Assembly: GCF_030064125.1 (NCBI RefSeq) | Contig: NZ_CP125957.1 | Location: 5,140,501-5,204,500, forward strand | DNA: 64,000 nt | Source of the DNA: Pseudomonas sp. G2-4 | GTDB lineage: Bacteria > Pseudomonadota > Gammaproteobacteria > Pseudomonadales > Pseudomonadaceae | Reading direction: 5' to 3' | Shown here: positions 9,771-20,335 of the stretch, in pieces | How positions within the stretch are numbered: the stretch's first letter is position 1 | Layout of the letters: every line of letters starts with the position of its first letter | The notes under the pieces: model-generated | What the model was told of the DNA's origin: nothing | The model's database searches: none | What the model saw: only the letters and a program-made list of their open reading frames with translations | Position numbers and translations under genes: made by a program

Positions 9771-10832
9771 TCAATCGTCCACGGCATCGAGGAATTCGTC
9801 TACCACCGGCATCTCACCCATTCGTGTCGGGATGTTTAAGCCGAAATGCAAATAAGCATGGCGGGTCACCACGCGTCCACGGGGGGTGCGCATGATGTAG
9901 CCCTGCTGAATCAGGTACGGTTCCAGCACATCTTCAATGGTGTGGCGCTCTTCGCTGATGGCCGCGGCCAGGCTGTCCACGCCCACCGGGCCACCGTCGA
10001 ATTTCTCGATCATGGTCAACAGCAGGCGCCGGTCCTGATGGTCGAAGCCGCGCTCATCGATGTCCAGCAGGTTCAACGCCAGGTCGGCGATCGGCTTGGT
10101 GATGTGCCCTTTGGCCCGGACCTCGGCGAAATCGCGAACCCTGCGCAGCAGCCGGTTGGCGATCCGCGGCGTGCCCCGGGCCCGACGGGCGATTTCATAA
10201 GCGCCGTCCGGATCCAGCGGCAAGCCAAGGATGCTCGCCGAACGACTGACAATCGTCGCCAGGTCCGCGTTGTTGTAGAACTCCAGCCGCTGGACGATAC
10301 CGAAACGGTCGCGCAGCGGGTTGGTCAGCATGCCGGCGCGGGTAGTGGCGCCCACCAGGGTGAAGGGCGGCAGGTCCAACTTGATGGAGCGCGCCGCCGG
10401 CCCTTCGCCGATCATGATGTCGAGCTGGAAATCCTCCATGGCCGGGTACAGCACTTCCTCGACGATCGGCGACAAGCGATGGATTTCGTCGATGAACAGC
10501 ACGTCATGAGGCTCAAGATTGGTCAGCAGCGCCGCCAGGTCGCCCGGCCGCTCGAGGACCGGCCCGGACGTGCTCTTGATCGACACGCCCATTTCCTGGG
10601 CAATGATGTTGGCCAGGGTGGTCTTGCCCAGTCCCGGCGGCCCGAAAATCAAGGTGTGGTCCAATGACTCGCTGCGCCCACGGGCCGCCTGGATGAACAG
10701 CTCCATCTGCTCGCGCACGGTCGGTTGACCGATGTAGTCGGCCAGGCTGACGGGACGAATCGCCCGGTCCTGGATTTCCTCGCGGTCACGGGGCGCGCCC
10801 GTGGCGGCGATCAGACGGTCAGCTTCAATCAC
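9771..10832 (-). CDS. ruvB: Holliday junction helicase RuvB
   Basis: A 353-residue AAA+ branch-migration motor. Walker [11 protein letters not shown] is near residue 65, Walker B DEIH near 116, and the C-terminal winged-helix domain includes TPRGRVVT. The start codon is GTG, directly adjacent to the ruvA stop (TAAGTG), so ruvA and ruvB are coupled. Confidence 0.97.
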   Translation of the reverse strand: MIEADRLIAATGAPRDREEIQDRAIRPVSLADYIGQPTVREQMELFIQAARGRSESLDHTLIFGPPGLGKTTLANIIAQEMGVSIKSTSGPVLERPGDLAALLTNLEPHDVLFIDEIHRLSPIVEEVLYPAMEDFQLDIMIGEGPAARSIKLDLPPFTLVGATTRAGMLTNPLRDRFGIVQRLEFYNNADLATIVSRSASILGLPLDPDGAYEIARRARGTPRIANRLLRRVRDFAEVRAKGHITKPIADLALNLLDIDERGFDHQDRRLLLTMIEKFDGGPVGVDSLAAAISEERHTIEDVLEPYLIQQGYIMRTPRGRVVTRHAYLHFGLNIPTRMGEMPVVDEFLDAVDD

Positions 10833-11450
10833 TTAAATCATTCCCTTCAGGGCACGACGAATCATATCTTCAGTGCTCAAGCCTTTTTCCTTGATAGCGG
10901 AAATCGCCTTGCTGGCTTCCTGCGGCTTGTAGCCCAGGGAGATCAGCGCGGTCACCGCATCGTTTTCGGCGCTGGCCGCTGACAGAGACGCGTCCGGCTG
11001 GTTAGGCTGATTCGGTACTAGGGCGAACATCGCCGGCACGGCTTCCCAGGCCTTGAAGCGGTCCTTGAGCTCGACCAACAGGCGCTCGGCGGTTTTCTTG
11101 CCGACACCCGGCACCTTGGTCAGGGCCGAGGTGTCCTGGGACTGCACGCATCGCACCAGCTCGTCGACTTCCAGGCTCGACATCAAGGCCAGGGCCAGTT
11201 TCGGGCCGACACCGTTGAGGCGGATCAACTCGCGGAAGAAATCCCGCTCGCGCTTGCCGACGAAGCCATAGAGTAACTGCGCATCCTCGCGCACGACCAA
11301 ATGGGTGTGCAGCGTCAGCGGCTCACCGACCGACGGCAAGCGATACAGCGTGGTCATGGGCACTTCCAGCTCATAGCCGAGCCCGTTTACATCCAGAATC
11401 AGGTGCGGCGGCTGTTTCTCAGCCAGGGTGCCGCGCAAGCGTCCAATCAC
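10833..11450 (-). CDS. ruvA: Holliday junction DNA-binding protein RuvA
   Basis: A 205-residue tetrameric junction-binding protein. It has an N-terminal OB domain, two helix-hairpin-helix motifs (residues ~70-130, [10 protein letters not shown] and [12 protein letters not shown]), a linker, and the C-terminal domain III that contacts RuvB ([16 protein letters not shown]). The start is GTG. It lies between ruvC and ruvB in the standard order. Confidence 0.97.
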   Translation of the reverse strand: MIGRLRGTLAEKQPPHLILDVNGLGYELEVPMTTLYRLPSVGEPLTLHTHLVVREDAQLLYGFVGKRERDFFRELIRLNGVGPKLALALMSSLEVDELVRCVQSQDTSALTKVPGVGKKTAERLLVELKDRFKAWEAVPAMFALVPNQPNQPDASLSAASAENDAVTALISLGYKPQEASKAISAIKEKGLSTEDMIRRALKGMI

Positions 11451-11564
11451 GTTTCAGATCCTTGGGCGTAGGCCAGCCGCTGGCTGGCGAGTAACAGCCG
11501 GAGCAGAAACGCCGACAACACAGGCGAAAAATGCTCGGGCTCACGAAAGATTGCGCTGATGCTA

Positions 11565-12089
11565 TCAGAGACGCAGGCGCCCGCCACGACTGCGTGCAGC
11601 TCCCAGACCGTGAGGCAACAAACTGGAACGGGTATGGGCATGGCAAATGGCGATGGCCAGGGCGTCGGAGGCGTCGATCTGCGGCTTGCTGACCAGCTTC
11701 AACAGATGCATCACCATCATCTGCACCTGCTCCTTGTTGGCCGCCCCCGTTCCGACGACCGCCTGCTTGACCTGGGTTGCCGTGTATTCGGCGATCTCCA
11801 GGCTTTCCTCGGCACCGGCGACGATCGCCGCGCCCCGGGCCTGCCCCAGTTTCAGGGCAGAATCGGCGTTGCGCGCCATGAACACCTTTTCGATGCCCAT
11901 GGTGACCGGGCCATAGGTCTGGATGACCTCGCGCACGCCGCGATAAACGATCTGCAGGCGCTCGTGCAGCTCGCCGGCCCCCGTGCGGATGCAGCCGGAC
12001 GCAACGTACACGCAGCCGCGCCCGGTATCACGAACCACGCCGTAGCCGGTGATGCGCGAACCGGGGTCGATGCCAAGGATTAAAGTCAT
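11565..12089 (-). CDS. ruvC: Holliday junction resolvase RuvC
   Basis: A 174-residue endonuclease that cuts Holliday junctions. Acidic active-site residues are seen in GIDPGSR (Asp7), IEKVF (Glu ~66) and the [12 protein letters not shown] helix near the C-terminus. I start at [12 protein letters not shown]. The frame is open for 26 codons further upstream, but that stretch is a translated REP element and is not protein. Separated from ruvA by ~115 bases. Confidence 0.97.
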   Translation of the reverse strand: MTLILGIDPGSRITGYGVVRDTGRGCVYVASGCIRTGAGELHERLQIVYRGVREVIQTYGPVTMGIEKVFMARNADSALKLGQARGAAIVAGAEESLEIAEYTATQVKQAVVGTGAANKEQVQMMVMHLLKLVSKPQIDASDALAIAICHAHTRSSLLPHGLGAARSRGGRLRL

Positions 12090-12123
12090 AGCGCCTGCGG
12101 TTTGAAGAGGATTTGACCAGAGC

Positions 12124-12212
12124 TGTGGGAGCGAGCTTGCTCGCGATGGCGTCGGGTCAGCAAGCACAGTGTTGACTGAAATATCGCTATCGCGAGCAAG
12201 CTCGCTCCCACA
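12124..12212. repeat. REP family A, inverted pair (forward...reverse)
   Basis: A copy of the GGGAGCGAGCTTGCTCGCGA core followed ~35 bases later by its reverse complement, between ruvC and yebC. Such pairs can fold into a large stem-loop in RNA. Nothing else is visible in this gap. Confidence 0.9.
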
Positions 12213-12241
12213 TTGGCATTCGTGCAGTTAAATGGAAGCCA

Positions 12242-12988
12242 TCAGCCGAGTTGTTCGGCCACCGACTCCGGAATATCGGCATTGGAATAGACGTTCTGCA
12301 CGTCATCCAAATCTTCAAGCATGTCGATCAGCTTGAGCACCTTCTCCGCGCCGTCCAGGTCCAGTTCGGCGCTGGTGGTCGGTTGCATGACGATTTCCGC
12401 GTCGACCGGCTTGAAACCCGCCGCCTCCAACGCGTTACGCACGGCATAGAAGCTGGCGAACGAGGTGAACACGTCAAATGAGCCATCTTCATGGCTGACC
12501 ACGTCGTCGGCGTCGGCTTCCAGGGCCGCTTCCGTCAAGGCATCTTCATCGAGGCCCGGTGCGAAGCTGATTTGCCCCTTGCGCTCGAACAGGTAGGCCA
12601 CCGAACCGTCGGTACCCAGGTTCCCGCCGCATTTGCTGAAGGCGTGGCGCACGGCAGCGGCGGTACGGTTGCGGTTGTCGGTCATGCACTCGACCATCAC
12701 CGCCACGCCGCCCGGCCCATAACCCTCGTAGGTCAGCTCTTCAACGTTGTCGGCCTCGGTCGCACCCGCGCCACGGGCGATGGCCCGGTCGATGATGTCG
12801 CGGCTCATGTTCGCACTCAGCGCCTTGTCCAGGGCCAGGCGCAAACGCGGGTTGGAACCCGGCTCACCGCCACCCTGGCGAGCCGCGACCGTCAGCTCGC
12901 GGATCCACTTGGTGAAAATCTTGCCCCTCTTGGCATCCTGACGTTCTTTGCGGTGCTTGATGTTCGCCCACTTGGAATGACCTGCCAT
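12242..12988 (-). CDS. yebC: YebC/PmpR-family transcription/translation regulator
   Basis: A 248-residue YebC/TACO1 family protein, with the signature start [18 protein letters not shown] and the KGKIFTKW-like region. Family members have been described as DNA-binding regulators (PmpR represses quinolone signalling in P. aeruginosa) and, more recently, as ribosome-associated factors that relieve stalls. It sits between aspS and ruvC, the order I recall for P. aeruginosa pmpR. The ribosome site GGAG lies 7 bases upstream. Confidence 0.94.
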   Translation of the reverse strand: MAGHSKWANIKHRKERQDAKRGKIFTKWIRELTVAARQGGGEPGSNPRLRLALDKALSANMSRDIIDRAIARGAGATEADNVEELTYEGYGPGGVAVMVECMTDNRNRTAAAVRHAFSKCGGNLGTDGSVAYLFERKGQISFAPGLDEDALTEAALEADADDVVSHEDGSFDVFTSFASFYAVRNALEAAGFKPVDAEIVMQPTTSAELDLDGAEKVLKLIDMLEDLDDVQNVYSNADIPESVAEQLG

Positions 12989-13107
12989 AACTCGCTCCGG
13001 TTTTGCCTTGGAACATTGCCCGCCCCGCGCTTACGCAGCAGCCGGCAACCAGAAATATCGACCCCAATGAAAAGGCGCATCCGAAGATGCGCCCTCAAGG
13101 GTCAGCC

Positions 13108-14883
13108 TTACTCAGCCTTAGGCTGTTCACGCAGACGGATGTGCAGCTCGCGCAACGCCTTGGCATCCACCAGGCCTGGTGCCTGGGTCATGACACAGGC
13201 CGCGCTCTGGGTTTTCGGGAACGCGATCACTTCACGGATCGACTGGGCACCGGTCATCAGCATCACCAGGCGATCCAGGCCGAAGGCCAGGCCACCGTGG
13301 GGCGGTGCACCGTACTTCAGCGCATCGAGCAGGAAGCCGAACTTCTCTTCCTGTTCCGCTTCGCTGATGCCCAGCAGACGGAAGACCGACTGTTGCATTT
13401 CCTTGCGGTGGATACGAATCGAACCGCCGCCCAGTTCGGTGCCGTTCAGCACCATGTCATAGGCACGGGACAGCGCGGTCGCCGGGTTGGCTTCCAGCTC
13501 CTGCGGTGTGCACTTGGGTGCTGTGAACGGGTGGTGCAGCGCGGTGAAGCTGCCGTCGTCGTTCTCTTCGAACATCGGGAAGTCGACAACCCACAACGGC
13601 GCCCACTCGGAGGTGAGCAGCTCCAGGTCGTGACCGACCTTGATCCGCAGCGCACCCAGGGCTTCGCTGACGATCTTGGCCTTGTCGGCACCGAAGAACA
13701 CGATGTCGCCATCGACCGCGCCAACGCGATCAAGGATCACGTTCAGGTTGGCCTCAGGGATGTTCTTGACGATCGGCGATTGCAGGCCTTCGACGCCCTT
13801 GGCGCGCTCGTTGACCTTGATGTACGCCAAGCCACGGGCACCGTAGATGCCGACAAACTTGGTGTAGTCGTCGATCTTGCTGCGCGGCATGCTCGCCCCG
13901 CCCGGTACGCGCAGGGCGGCAACGCGACTTTTCGGATCGTTGGCCGGGCCGCTGAAGACCTTGAATTCGACTTCCTTGAGCTGGTCGGCCACGTCCACCA
14001 GTTCCAGCGGGATACGCAGGTCCGGCTTGTCGGAACCGTAGCGGCGCATGGCCTCGTCCCAGGTCATGTGCGGGAATTCGCCGAATTCCAGACCCAGCAC
14101 TTCCTTGAACAGGTTGCGGATCATGCCTTCGGTCAGGCCCATGATGTCTTTTTCGTCGAGGAAACTGGTCTCGATGTCGATCTGAGTGAACTCAGGCTGA
14201 CGGTCGGCACGCAGGTCTTCGTCGCGGAAGCACTTGGCGATCTGGTAGTAACGGTCGAAGCCGGCCACCATCAGCAGCTGCTTGAACAACTGCGGCGACT
14301 GCGGCAAGGCGAAGAAGCTGCCGGGGTGGGTACGGCTTGGCACCAGGTAGTCGCGGGCGCCTTCCGGGGTGGCGCGGGTCAGGATCGGCGTCTCGACGTC
14401 GAGGAAACCGTTCTCGTCCAGGTAACGACGGATGCTGGTGGTCATGCGCGAGCGCAGACGCAGCTTCTCGGCCATTTCAGGACGACGCAGGTCGATGAAG
14501 CGATAGCGCAGGCGGGTTTCTTCGCCCACGTCGGAGTATTCGTTGAGTGGGAACGGCGGGGTTTCCGCTTCGTTCAGCACTTCCAGCTCATAGCCCAGCA
14601 CTTCGATCATGCCGGATGCCATGTTGGCATTGCCGGCGCCGGCCGGACGCAGGCGCACCTTGCCGGTGATCTTGACCACGTATTCGCTGCGCACGCGGTC
14701 GGCGGCGGCGAAGGTTTCAGCGCGGTCCGGATCGAACACCACCTGGGCCAGGCCTTCACGATCACGGATATCGAGGAAAATCACCCCGCCATGGTCACGG
14801 CGACGATGGACCCATCCGCAAAGAGTAACTTCCTGACCTTCCAGGCTTTCGTTCAGTTGGCCGCAATAATGGCTGCGCATCAT
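13108..14883 (-). CDS. aspS: Aspartyl-tRNA synthetase (bacterial/nondiscriminating type)
   Basis: A 591-residue class II synthetase charging tRNA-Asp, and in Pseudomonas probably also tRNA-Asn. It has an N-terminal OB anticodon domain (residues ~15-105, [15 protein letters not shown]), then class II motifs: motif 2 near [16 protein letters not shown] and motif 3 near [11 protein letters not shown] at the end, with the bacterial GAD insertion between. Length is typical. The region upstream leads to the FmdB zinc-ribbon gene in the same direction, 75 bases away. Confidence 0.97.
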   Translation of the reverse strand: MMRSHYCGQLNESLEGQEVTLCGWVHRRRDHGGVIFLDIRDREGLAQVVFDPDRAETFAAADRVRSEYVVKITGKVRLRPAGAGNANMASGMIEVLGYELEVLNEAETPPFPLNEYSDVGEETRLRYRFIDLRRPEMAEKLRLRSRMTTSIRRYLDENGFLDVETPILTRATPEGARDYLVPSRTHPGSFFALPQSPQLFKQLLMVAGFDRYYQIAKCFRDEDLRADRQPEFTQIDIETSFLDEKDIMGLTEGMIRNLFKEVLGLEFGEFPHMTWDEAMRRYGSDKPDLRIPLELVDVADQLKEVEFKVFSGPANDPKSRVAALRVPGGASMPRSKIDDYTKFVGIYGARGLAYIKVNERAKGVEGLQSPIVKNIPEANLNVILDRVGAVDGDIVFFGADKAKIVSEALGALRIKVGHDLELLTSEWAPLWVVDFPMFEENDDGSFTALHHPFTAPKCTPQELEANPATALSRAYDMVLNGTELGGGSIRIHRKEMQQSVFRLLGISEAEQEEKFGFLLDALKYGAPPHGGLAFGLDRLVMLMTGAQSIREVIAFPKTQSAACVMTQAPGLVDAKALRELHIRLREQPKAE

Positions 14884-14958
14884 GGTAGTGGTTTCACTTC
14901 TCGTAATTCGAAATTCGGTTGGAGGCCCTGCCCGTGCAAGAACTCGCGCGTGTTCAAC

Positions 14959-15180
14959 TCAATCAGCTTTGTCGCCACCGGCCAGGTTCTTCTTGGCGCC
15001 GGTCTTGAAGTCGGTTTCATACCAGCCAGTGCCGCCGAGGCGGAAACCTGGCATGGACAGCATCTTTTTCAGTTCCGGCGCCTGGCAGGCAGGGCAGTCG
15101 ACCAGCGGTGCCGCGCTGATCTTTTGAATGGCTTCCATCTGATGACCACAGGAAGCACATTGATAGTCGTACATCGGCAT
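14959..15180 (-). CDS. FmdB-family zinc ribbon protein
   Basis: A 73-residue protein with the N-terminal zinc ribbon MPMYDYQCASCGH and a second CPAC pair, the FmdB/CxxC_CxxC_SSSS pattern. The family was named after a regulator of formamidase expression; its role here is unknown. I start at MPMYDYQC (15180), because the longer open frame upstream has no homology-like content. It is probably co-transcribed with aspS. Confidence 0.85.
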   Translation of the reverse strand: MPMYDYQCASCGHQMEAIQKISAAPLVDCPACQAPELKKMLSMPGFRLGGTGWYETDFKTGAKKNLAGGDKAD

Positions 15181-15327
15181 GGGGGTTGTCTCGGCGATCA
15201 GGTTACTCGCGCAAAGGCTGGGCTTTGCGGCAAAGAGCGGGATTATATCCATTAAATGCGGCCTGTGCAGCCGTAAGCGCACAGGCCGTTACCGGTCCGG
15301 CTCAGGCACCGACAGGGCCACGCCCCA

Positions 15328-15672
15328 TCAATGACGGTCCGCGACCTCCAGTGCGGCGCCCTTCAAACCGTGTACCACGCAGACCACACGCACCAGCCCA
15401 CTGAAATTGCGCACCCCACCATGACGCAGATGCACCTCCCGATCCACGTGGGACAGCAAGGAACTGATGGAGCAATTGTTGAGCTGGGCCATGTCGCCGA
15501 GGATATCCCAATAGACTTGCTCCAACCGCAGACAGGTGGCGAACCCATTCAGACGGATGGATCGGGCCAGGGGCTGGACCAGTCGCATATCGAACCCCCT
15601 GACGAACGGGTCGACGTGTATGGGTTGAAAACGCCCACGCACACTCTCCCCGGGTTCTTTTCCTTGAATCAT
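15328..15672 (-). CDS. Ribbon-helix-helix domain protein (RHH_4 type)
   Basis: A 114-residue protein with a central segment (residues ~48-90) of the RHH_4 type: RSIRLNGFATCLRLEQVYWD then a helix ending SISSLLSHVD. Such domains usually bind DNA as dimers. I chose the ATG at 15672 because AAGGAG lies 10 bases upstream; the frame is open further but lacks support. No partner gene is obvious. It is convergently flanked by short gaps on both sides, and the target is unknown. Confidence 0.7.
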   Translation of the reverse strand: MIQGKEPGESVRGRFQPIHVDPFVRGFDMRLVQPLARSIRLNGFATCLRLEQVYWDILGDMAQLNNCSISSLLSHVDREVHLRHGGVRNFSGLVRVVCVVHGLKGAALEVADRH

Positions 15673-15856
15673 ACCGTTGACACTCCTTTGCCATACGAAC
15701 CTCTCAGTTGGAACAACCCATCTGTGGCCCTTATGGAAGCTCAACGGCATCGCCAGATCCAGACGACTTTATGACCATCCCCCGTAGGACAAGCCAACAG
15801 CAGGCAGGCGATGAGTTACACCGTCCTACACAAGGAGGCGCGGGCAATATCGCGCC

Positions 15857-16330
15857 TTATTGGTTTTCCAGCAGCGAACGCAGCATCCACGCAGTCTTTT
15901 CGTGGACCTGCATGCGCTGGGTCAACAGATCGGCGGTCGGCTCGTCACTGACCTTGTCCAATAAAGGAAAGATGCCACGGGCCGTACGCGTCACCGCCTC
16001 CTGGCCCTCGACCAATTGCCGGATCATGTCTTCGGCGCCCGGCACGCCCTCTTCTTCCTTAATAGAAGACAGACACGCATACACCGAGTAGGCGCCCGGG
16101 GCCGGGAAGCCGAGGGCGCGAATGCGCTCGGCGATCAGGTCCACTGCCAGCGCCAGCTCGTTGTATTGTTCCTCGAACATCAGGTGCAGGGTCCGAAACA
16201 TCGGGCCCGTGACGTTCCAGTGGAAATTGTGGGTCTTGAGGTACAGCACATAGGTGTCCGACAGCAATCGTGACAATCCGTCGACGATGGACTTGCGATC
16301 CTCTTCACTGATACCGATATCAATAGCCAT
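15857..16330 (-). CDS. dps: Dps-family ferritin-like DNA protection protein
   Basis: A 157-residue four-helix ferritin-like protein that oxidises and stores iron and protects DNA. The ferroxidase signature [16 protein letters not shown] is near residue 37, followed by [10 protein letters not shown] start at [12 protein letters not shown], 9 bases after AGGAG. In P. aeruginosa a Dps-like gene occupies the same position near aspS. Confidence 0.9.
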   Translation of the reverse strand: MAIDIGISEEDRKSIVDGLSRLLSDTYVLYLKTHNFHWNVTGPMFRTLHLMFEEQYNELALAVDLIAERIRALGFPAPGAYSVYACLSSIKEEEGVPGAEDMIRQLVEGQEAVTRTARGIFPLLDKVSDEPTADLLTQRMQVHEKTAWMLRSLLENQ

Positions 16331-16725
16331 ATGGGTTAATCTCCTGACGGTGATGATTTTGGCAGCGGCCACTCCACTCTAGTGGCTTTTGCCGCCTACA
16401 GCCTGCGACAGATCGCCAGCCTTCCTGAACCGACAAGCCCGGACACCGGACGGTTCCGGCAAACAGGGCATTCAACGCCCTTTGCCAGACACTTTTAAGA
16501 ACCGGTGGCCTTTTTCCAGCCGACGAACAGCGCGGCGCACCTCCGTAACGAGTTTGAGAAGGCCGGGGCTTTGCTGTTAAATAGGCAGTGTGTCGCTACG
16601 CCTATTTTTCCAGGCGTGACGCATAGGCTGATTCGGGTACGTGTCCAACGCCTCTCATTGTTCCGAAGCGAACCGACCCCGACCAGCTCTTCCTTGTGAT
16701 CCGTCTTAACCGTGAGCCAATCAAA
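16331..16725. other. Gap between dps and the cold-shock gene
   Basis: 395 bases between two divergently transcribed genes. It must hold both promoters. The part just before 16726 is a long possible leader for the cold-shock gene. I see no ORF, repeat or clear terminator here. Confidence 0.5.
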
Positions 16726-17331
16726 ATGTTGAAAATCGTCCACTTGCTAATGGGCGCAGCTGCCCTGCTGCTGTCCTTCATCCCTAGCCTGGGTTCCGAA
16801 GCCACACCTTACCTGCAACACCCCGACGCACTGTACCTGGCCTTTTTCGGCCTGCTCAACCTGACCCTCGCACCGGTTATCCCTTACTGGAACAAAGGTC
16901 CACGTCACCAACTGCAAAACCTTGTCAGCGCCCTGCTGGTGCTGGCCGTCGCCCTGCAAACCCTGGCCCTGCTGGCGCCCATGCCGGAAATCGGTGGTCA
17001 ACCGGCCATTGTATTCAGCCTGGCCGCGGCACTGTTCGCAGTAGCACTGCACCTGGCTGTCAGCTTCTACAAAAAATCGTCGCCGGCCGCCGCGCCTCAG
17101 AACTACGACATGTCCAACCGTGATACCGGTACCGTGAAGTGGTTCAACACGTCCAAGGGGTTCGGCTTCATCTCCCGCGACTCCGGCGATGACATCTTCG
17201 TGCATTTCCGGGCCATTCGTGGCGAAGGCCACCGCGTCCTGGTAGAAGGCCAGCGCGTGGAGTTCTCCGTCATGAATCGCGACAAGGGCCTGCAGGCCGA
17301 AGACGTGATCGCCGCGCTCCCGCGCCGCTGA
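16726..17331 (+). CDS. Membrane-anchored cold-shock domain protein
   Basis: A 201-residue protein with four predicted transmembrane helices (residues ~1-25, 38-57, 66-90, 95-122) followed by a C-terminal cold-shock domain (residues ~135-200). The RNA-binding motifs KGFGFI and DIFVHF are intact. Ordinary cold-shock proteins are ~70-residue soluble RNA chaperones, so this architecture would hold the nucleic-acid-binding domain at the inner membrane. I start at MLKIVHLL, which begins the first helix; the ribosome site is weak. P. aeruginosa has, as I recall, a similar-length cold-shock protein at the same locus. Confidence 0.88.
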   Translation: MLKIVHLLMGAAALLLSFIPSLGSEATPYLQHPDALYLAFFGLLNLTLAPVIPYWNKGPRHQLQNLVSALLVLAVALQTLALLAPMPEIGGQPAIVFSLAAALFAVALHLAVSFYKKSSPAAAPQNYDMSNRDTGTVKWFNTSKGFGFISRDSGDDIFVHFRAIRGEGHRVLVEGQRVEFSVMNRDKGLQAEDVIAALPRR

Positions 17332-17340
17332 TCCAGACGT

Positions 17341-17379
17341 AAAAAAACCGCGATGCAGCCAGGCTGCTCGCGGTTTTTT
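17341..17379. terminator. Bidirectional terminator
   Basis: A long stem (AAAAAACCGCGA / TCGCGGTTTTTT, with inner GCAGCC/GGCTGC) flanked by A and T runs. It lies between the convergent cold-shock gene and slyX, so it can serve both strands. Confidence 0.88.
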
Positions 17380-17402
17380 AACGCCTGCCGCTCAGCGACA
17401 GA

Positions 17403-17609
17403 TCAGTAATGAGGGGGCGGCGCCTCTTCTTCGAAGGTCTCGAATTGCCCGGCCATTTCTTCCTGGCGCTTGAGCAGCGCCGCCATCTGCAGCTGCAGGC
17501 GCTCGACAACCCGCTGCTGCGCCACCAACACATCATTCAATGCCTGGATGGTGTCATCCTGAAACGCCAGGCGGCTTTCCAGGTCGGTTACACGCTCTTC
17601 AAGGTTCAT
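17403..17609 (-). CDS. slyX: SlyX-family coiled-coil protein
   Basis: A 68-residue protein, nearly all coiled coil ([20 protein letters not shown]), ending in the conserved PPPHY. The function of SlyX is not established. It starts at the ATG at 17609, four bases from the HIT gene's stop, so the two are co-transcribed. Confidence 0.92.
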   Translation of the reverse strand: MNLEERVTDLESRLAFQDDTIQALNDVLVAQQRVVERLQLQMAALLKRQEEMAGQFETFEEEAPPPHY

Positions 17610-17613
17610 GGTT

Positions 17614-18069
17614 TCAGCCCTCCAGAAACTTGAAATCATCGGACAAGGCCCCGCGCAATCGCTCGCGGATAGCCGAGACCTGTTCTGCATTATACGGCTT
17701 GGCCGGATGCTTGCCCCAGACCGGCGCCGGCCAGGCGGCATCATCACGCTTACGCACGATGACATGCATATGCAATTGACTGACGACGTTACCTAAGGTT
17801 GCAACGTTCAACTTGTCGGCGTCGAAGGAGTCCTTGAGCGTTTCGGCCAGCGCCGTGGTTTCTTTCCACAGCTGCTGTTGATCGGCGTCATCCAATTGAA
17901 ATAATTCGCTGATATCTTCCCGCCGCGGTACGAGGATGAACCACGGGTAGTTCGAGTCATTGGACAAGAGCAACCGGCACAGCGGGAAATCGCCGATAGG
18001 CAATGTGTCTTGTTGCAGTCGTGGATCTAAAGCAAACACCGCGCGTACTCCTCGCTCGTTATCGGTCAT
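17614..18069 (-). CDS. HIT-family nucleotide hydrolase/transferase
   Basis: A 151-residue HIT protein with the histidine triad in [10 protein letters not shown] near residue 100. Family members hydrolyse nucleoside phosphoramidates or dinucleotides. I start at [12 protein letters not shown]. It lies upstream of slyX. Confidence 0.88.
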   Translation of the reverse strand: MTDNERGVRAVFALDPRLQQDTLPIGDFPLCRLLLSNDSNYPWFILVPRREDISELFQLDDADQQQLWKETTALAETLKDSFDADKLNVATLGNVVSQLHMHVIVRKRDDAAWPAPVWGKHPAKPYNAEQVSAIRERLRGALSDDFKFLEG

Positions 18070-18695
18070 GTCCAGCTTGGCGGCCTGCAGGCCTGGGCCG
18101 GGCACAGACAGGCAGCATACCTGCGAACGCCGACTCGTTCACGGGGTACTGCCCATACCCTGGCCCGAGGTTGATATTCGCGATAAATTTTTTGGGCCTG
18201 GCATGAACAAGTGCAGCCGCGCGCACCAATACAGCGCAATGCTTGTGCAAGGGCCTGAAACGTCCCCCGCCAAGGGTTGGGCATCACGCTGGACCTGTAT
18301 GATTTTCGTACAGCTTGAAAATTTTTTGCACCAAAACGGCACAGTGAGGCTACGCTCAGTGCACGAAGCATCCGGGATTTACTCACTTGGAGGGTGAACC
18401 GGTAACGTTTTTGGTTGTCTGGCGACGTTTATGGACGCCAAACATGATAGCTGCATGGCAGTCAACCCTATTTAAAACAAGGCCTTTGGAGCCCGGTTTC
18501 ATGAGGTTTCACCGCGACCCCAGGCAGAATGTGAAAAAAATGTGAAGGAAACTCGGGTTTGTGCATGCTTGTTGCATTCATCCCCACATCGTCTACAGGG
18601 CGTCGCCGGAAGCGGGAACCTGCAGACCTATAAATTAAAGTGGCAAGGCTGCCCTCAGGAGCTTCAAGCGTGGTAACTACGGACTCTTTACACCG
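18070..18695. other. Gap upstream of the porin region
   Basis: About 625 bases with no convincing gene. Open frames here on both strands lack ribosome sites and coding character. It presumably holds the HIT/slyX promoter on one side and the long porin upstream region on the other. Confidence 0.45.
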
Positions 18696-18842
18696 ATGCC
18701 AGAGAAAAACAACAACGTCAAAGTTGTGAGCCTGAGTGCGTCGGGACAGCTGAAATACGACATGGATCGAGCCATTGGCGACATGGTCGTAAAGAAGCTG
18801 AAAGGTTGGATGGGCAAGTATCGCCAAGTAATGTCGTCGTGA
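18696..18842 (+). CDS. Candidate small protein, 48 residues
   Basis: A short ORF (MPEKNNNVKVVSL...), basic and hydrophilic, ending VMSS, 95 bases before the porin gene. The codons look like real Pseudomonas coding sequence, and the frame is open for another 19 codons upstream without an ATG. The Shine-Dalgarno is poor. I do not recognise a family. It could be a small gene of its own or the 3' remnant of a longer one. Confidence 0.4.
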   Translation: MPEKNNNVKVVSLSASGQLKYDMDRAIGDMVVKKLKGWMGKYRQVMSS

Positions 18843-18937
18843 TATAAGTTTGCGCCGACACAAAAAGAAAGAGCCGCCCAGATAAAAAAACAGGTGGGAC
18901 GGCAGTACTCTTCTAAAAACCAAAGGAGCAAATCACG

Positions 18938-20188
18938 ATGCGCGTGATGAAGTGGAGCATGATCGCACTGGCTGTATCGGCCAGTACCTCGCAGTTCGCA
19001 ATGGCCTCTTCCCAGGAAGAATCCAAGGGCTTTTTTGAAGATCAAAGTCTGAATGTACTTAGCCGTGCGCTGTACATGAACCGTGATTTCAAACAACACG
19101 GCGCCCCACAAAGCTACCGTGAAGAATCCGGCCTTGGTGTACGCGCCATGTACGAGTCGGGCTTCACTCAAGGCACCGTTGGCGTAGGCGTTGACGCCTT
19201 TGCATTCGGCACTGTGCGATTCGACGGTGGCACTGGCCGTGCCGGTAACGGTCTGTTCGCCCAGGACAGCGACGGCAATCTGGAAGATACTCAATCGAAG
19301 GCTGGTGGCGCGGTTAAATTCCGTCTCTCCGACACTGTCCTGAAGTACGGTAATCAAATCGTTGCCAGCCCAGTTTTCTCTACTGACGACAGCCGTCTGC
19401 TGCCGGAAGTTGCCACTGGCACCTTGATCACCAGCAAGGAAATCAAGGGCCTGGAGCTGACCGCAGGTCGCTTCACTTCCCTGAGCGGGCAGACTGGCAT
19501 GGGCCGTGACACCGTCAACGGCACCGGCCTGAAATCCGCCAACATTGCGGGTGCAACCTACCAATTCACTGACAATTTTGTAGCCGGCGTAGCTGCTTCG
19601 GATATCGAAGACCACTACAAAAAGAAATACATCAACCTGAACTACACCCTGCCGATCAACGAAGATCAGTCCCTGAACTTCGACTTCAACGGCTACGACA
19701 CCAAAGGTGAGGGTCAGGAGCTCAGCGGTGAGGCCGACAACCGCATCTGGTCTCTCGCAGCAGCTTACAGCCTTGGCGCCCACAAATTCACCGTCGCGCA
19801 TCAACGTGCCACCGGTGACGCTGGCTACAAGTATGGCGCAGATGGTAACGGCACTATCTTCCTCGCCAACTCCATCCAATACTCCGACTTCAACAACGAA
19901 GACGAACGCTCCTGGCAGGCTCGTTACGACCTGAACATGAAGACCTACGGCGTTCCTGGCCTGAGCTTCATGACTCGTTATGTTCGTGGTGACAACATCA
20001 CCACTGCTACTGAAGAAGGCAAGGAACGCGAGCTGGACTTCGAAACCAAGTACGTCCTGCAAAGCGGTCCAGCCAAAGACCTGTCTTTCCGCGTACGTAC
20101 CGCGTTCTATCGTTCGAATACCGCGCTTAGTGGCGGCGATAACAACGATACCCGTCTGATCATCGAATACCCACTGAGCATCTTGTAA
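18938..20188 (+). CDS. OprD-family outer membrane porin
   Basis: A 416-residue substrate-specific porin of the OprD (Occ) family. It has a signal peptide at residues 1-24 (ending FAMA), then alternating beta-strands typical of an 18-strand barrel, a family N-terminal region with SRALYMNRDFK, and a C-terminus ending in a hydrophobic residue (PLSIL). A strong AAAGGAG precedes the ATG. The locus corresponds, by gene order, to oprD of P. aeruginosa, but which substrate this paralogue takes cannot be read; basic amino acids or small carboxylates are the family range. Confidence 0.92.
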   Translation: MRVMKWSMIALAVSASTSQFAMASSQEESKGFFEDQSLNVLSRALYMNRDFKQHGAPQSYREESGLGVRAMYESGFTQGTVGVGVDAFAFGTVRFDGGTGRAGNGLFAQDSDGNLEDTQSKAGGAVKFRLSDTVLKYGNQIVASPVFSTDDSRLLPEVATGTLITSKEIKGLELTAGRFTSLSGQTGMGRDTVNGTGLKSANIAGATYQFTDNFVAGVAASDIEDHYKKKYINLNYTLPINEDQSLNFDFNGYDTKGEGQELSGEADNRIWSLAAAYSLGAHKFTVAHQRATGDAGYKYGADGNGTIFLANSIQYSDFNNEDERSWQARYDLNMKTYGVPGLSFMTRYVRGDNITTATEEGKERELDFETKYVLQSGPAKDLSFRVRTAFYRSNTALSGGDNNDTRLIIEYPLSIL

Positions 20189-20223
20189 TTCAGTGCTAAT
20201 TCGATAGCTACACCCGCAACAAA

Positions 20224-20261
20224 CAAAAACCGCTCACATGTTTCCATGTGAGCGGTTTTTT
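20224..20261. terminator. Strong bidirectional terminator after porin gene
   Basis: A perfect 16-bp stem (AAAAACCGCTCACATG and its complement) with loop TTTC, followed by eight Ts. It sits between the convergent porin and MscS genes. Confidence 0.93.
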
Positions 20262-20335
20262 TGTGCGTGCAATTAACTTAAATAGCAAGCTAACTAAACA
20301 TAACCTGACTCCAGCGCCAGGTTATATTCAAACCA

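Noticed and set aside
12124..12212. REP pairs considered as CRISPR fragments or IS ends
   Set aside because: Only paired inverted copies of one core, no spacer array, no transposase and no target duplication seen.
13003..15255. A 750-codon plus-strand frame opposite aspS
   Set aside because: Same cause: antisense shadow of a strongly codon-biased gene.
18468..20062. Minus-strand frames opposite the porin and its upstream region
   Set aside because: No family resemblance or start signals; the porin's low-GC, biased codons explain them.
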